Below, in pieces: positions 6,971 to 7,552 of a DNA stretch of 7,552 bases. This stretch comes from Campylobacterales bacterium (GTDB lineage Bacteria > Campylobacterota > Campylobacteria > Campylobacterales > Arcobacteraceae), in NCBI GenBank assembly GCA_019752775.1, contig JAIELU010000038.1, forward strand, positions 1 through 7,552. Direction: 5' to 3'. Below the pieces are notes generated by a model. It did not search any database and was not told where the DNA came from. It saw only the letters and a list, made by a program, of their open reading frames with translations. Both the position numbers and the translations under genes were made by a program. The number at the start of each line of letters is the position of its first letter. The stretch's first letter is position 1.

Positions 6971-7031
6971 ATTTAAGCCTCACTTGGGTAAAATCTCTAC
7001 CCAACAAATAATTTTACCCAAAGGAATTAAA
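6971..7031. promoter_or_regulatory. divergent promoter/leader region with 11-bp inverted repeat
   Basis: This 61-base gap separates the cyclo-ligase ATG (minus) and the thioredoxin-like lipoprotein ATG (plus). It contains a perfect inverted repeat, TTGGGTAAAAT (6984-6994) and ATTTTACCCAA (7011-7021). Each arm therefore presents GGGTAAAAT, a plausible TAAAAT -10 element, to its own strand. This would place the plus transcription start near 7001 and the minus start near 7004, with leaders of roughly 30 bases each. A second copy of the right half, TACCCAA at 6998-7004, pairs with the left arm (TTGGGTA, 6984-6990) around a 7-base loop, giving a mutually exclusive alternative hairpin. The symmetry could also be an operator for a dimeric regulator. 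Ribosome binding sites are AAGGA (7021-7025) for the plus gene and GAGG for the minus gene. Promoter roles are inferred. Confidence 0.55.
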
Positions 7032-7301
7032 ATGCAGTTTAAAACTTTAGCATTTTTGTCAATTTTATCTATTTTATTATTTACAGGGTGCGATTCTAAA
7101 GAAGAAAACAAAGAATCTAATCAACAAGCACCTGTTCAGAAAGTTGAGAGAACTACAGAATTCCAACTAAAAACTACAAATGATGGTATAATAAATATAA
7201 AACTAGAAAATGAAAAAATAATACTAAAAGATTATCCAAATAAAATCGTTTTATTAAACTTTTTTACAACATTTCATAAATATTATTTTTATAGCATTTA
7301 A
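7032..7301 (+). pseudogene. truncated TlpA/thioredoxin-like lipoprotein
   Basis: An 89-codon reading frame starts at ATG 7032 with AAGGA six bases upstream. It has a lipoprotein signal: MQFK, a hydrophobic core (5-17) and lipobox FTGC with Cys20. A charged, Gln/Glu/Lys-rich linker (21-42) follows, then the start of a thioredoxin/TlpA domain: TEFQLKTTNDG, a short beta hairpin, and DYPNKIVLLNFF (67-78). In TlpA-type periplasmic thiol-disulfide oxidoreductases NFF is followed by A-T-W-C-x-x-C. Here the sequence goes to TTFHKYYFYSI and stops, so the catalytic CxxC and the rest of the fold (about 80-100 residues) are absent. None of the three forward frames downstream restores a CxxC, so this is not a simple frameshift; the 3' part seems replaced or deleted. 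Any product would be a lipidated fragment without redox activity. Relatives keep periplasmic thiols or cytochrome c cysteines reduced. Confidence 0.75.
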
Positions 7302-7552
7302 AAAGATAGTTCTAAATTAATGAAATTTATAATTAAATAAAAACTTATTTGCATCGTTAGATCGTTTTAAATAGGCTAAAAATATTCAATATAAAATTTA
7401 AACATAAATGGATTGAATTTATGTGGAAAAAGTACAAATTTTGAACAGAAATATTTGAAGAATTAGTAAACAGTATTATTGTAATCAGTAGTAAGTATTT
7501 CAGTAGATTAGGCTTTTAAGTAATAAAAGCTGATCAGTCAATAAAAACTTGG
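7302..7552 (+). other. no intact gene; possible decayed reading frame (7361-7552)
   Basis: About 250 very AT-rich bases follow the truncated lipoprotein, with no complete gene on either strand. One plus frame (7361-7552) runs 64 codons to the window edge, interrupted only by TGA 7442-7444 and TAA 7517-7519. That is fewer stops than expected by chance at this base composition. Its translation includes FKHKWIEFMWKKYKF, then TEIFEELVNSIIVISSKYF and VIKADQSIKTW. It looks protein-like and could be the relic of a transposase or other accessory gene, but I do not recognise the family. A perfect 7-bp stem (GCTTTTA 7512-7518, TAAAAGC 7524-7530) lacks a downstream T-tract and is not a convincing terminator. 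No insertion-sequence ends or target duplication could be identified. Confidence 0.35.

Noticed and set aside
6984..7031. Upstream start of the thioredoxin-like lipoprotein frame
   Set aside because: Starting there puts 16 polar residues before the signal peptide and covers the inverted repeat; ATG 7032 follows AAGGA and gives a normal lipoprotein signal.
7271..7326. Short inverted repeat ATTTCAT / ATGAAAT as possible insertion-sequence ends
   Set aside because: Seven bases in very AT-rich DNA is within chance expectation, and there is no target duplication or transposase between the arms.
7512..7530. Hairpin GCTTTTA-AGTAA-TAAAAGC as a terminator
   Set aside because: The stem is AT-rich and weak and is not followed by a T-tract on either strand.

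Overview
The window looks like chromosomal DNA from a very AT-rich Campylobacterota bacterium, most likely an Arcobacteraceae member (Arcobacter/Aliarcobacter type). The evidence is the strong A/T codon bias, tightly packed genes with AAGGA/GGA-type ribosome binding sites, and the order thioredoxin-fold lipoprotein / 5-formyltetrahydrofolate cyclo-ligase / RNase Y. From memory, that order is also found in Campylobacter jejuni. The genus assignment is inference.

Left part (1-1899, minus strand): a two-gene unit. A DUF2400/TIGR02757 protein (1117-1899) is followed 11 bases later by a DUF2971 protein (1-1105) that runs off the left edge. Both families lack an assigned function. The DUF2971 gene is visibly more AT-rich than the housekeeping genes to its right. 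A 69-base divergent promoter region (1900-1968) separates this unit from a plus-strand classical short-chain dehydrogenase of the YbbO-like type (1969-2790).

Middle and right part (2787-6970, minus strand): one likely transcription unit, read right to left. It holds a frame-disrupted 5-formyltetrahydrofolate cyclo-ligase (folate one-carbon metabolism), rny (RNase Y, membrane-anchored mRNA decay), rsmD (16S rRNA m2G966 methyltransferase), an OppC/DppC-type ABC permease, and a small predicted lipoprotein. Gaps are only 2-24 bases wherever stop and start are clear. The last gene overlaps the convergent dehydrogenase stop by 4 bases.

Right edge (6971-7552): a compact divergent promoter region built on an 11-bp inverted repeat drives the cyclo-ligase leftwards and a TlpA/thioredoxin-like lipoprotein rightwards. 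The lipoprotein stops just before its CxxC active site. About 250 bases follow with no intact gene and only a possible decayed reading frame. Thus both genes flanking this promoter appear damaged: one by a single-base indel at an A7 run, the other by truncation or replacement of its 3' end. No rRNA, tRNA, CRISPR array, intact insertion sequence or convincing intrinsic terminator was seen. I found no clear new multi-gene system. The best leads are the DUF2400-DUF2971 pair, the slippery A7 frameshift and the broken thioredoxin locus.
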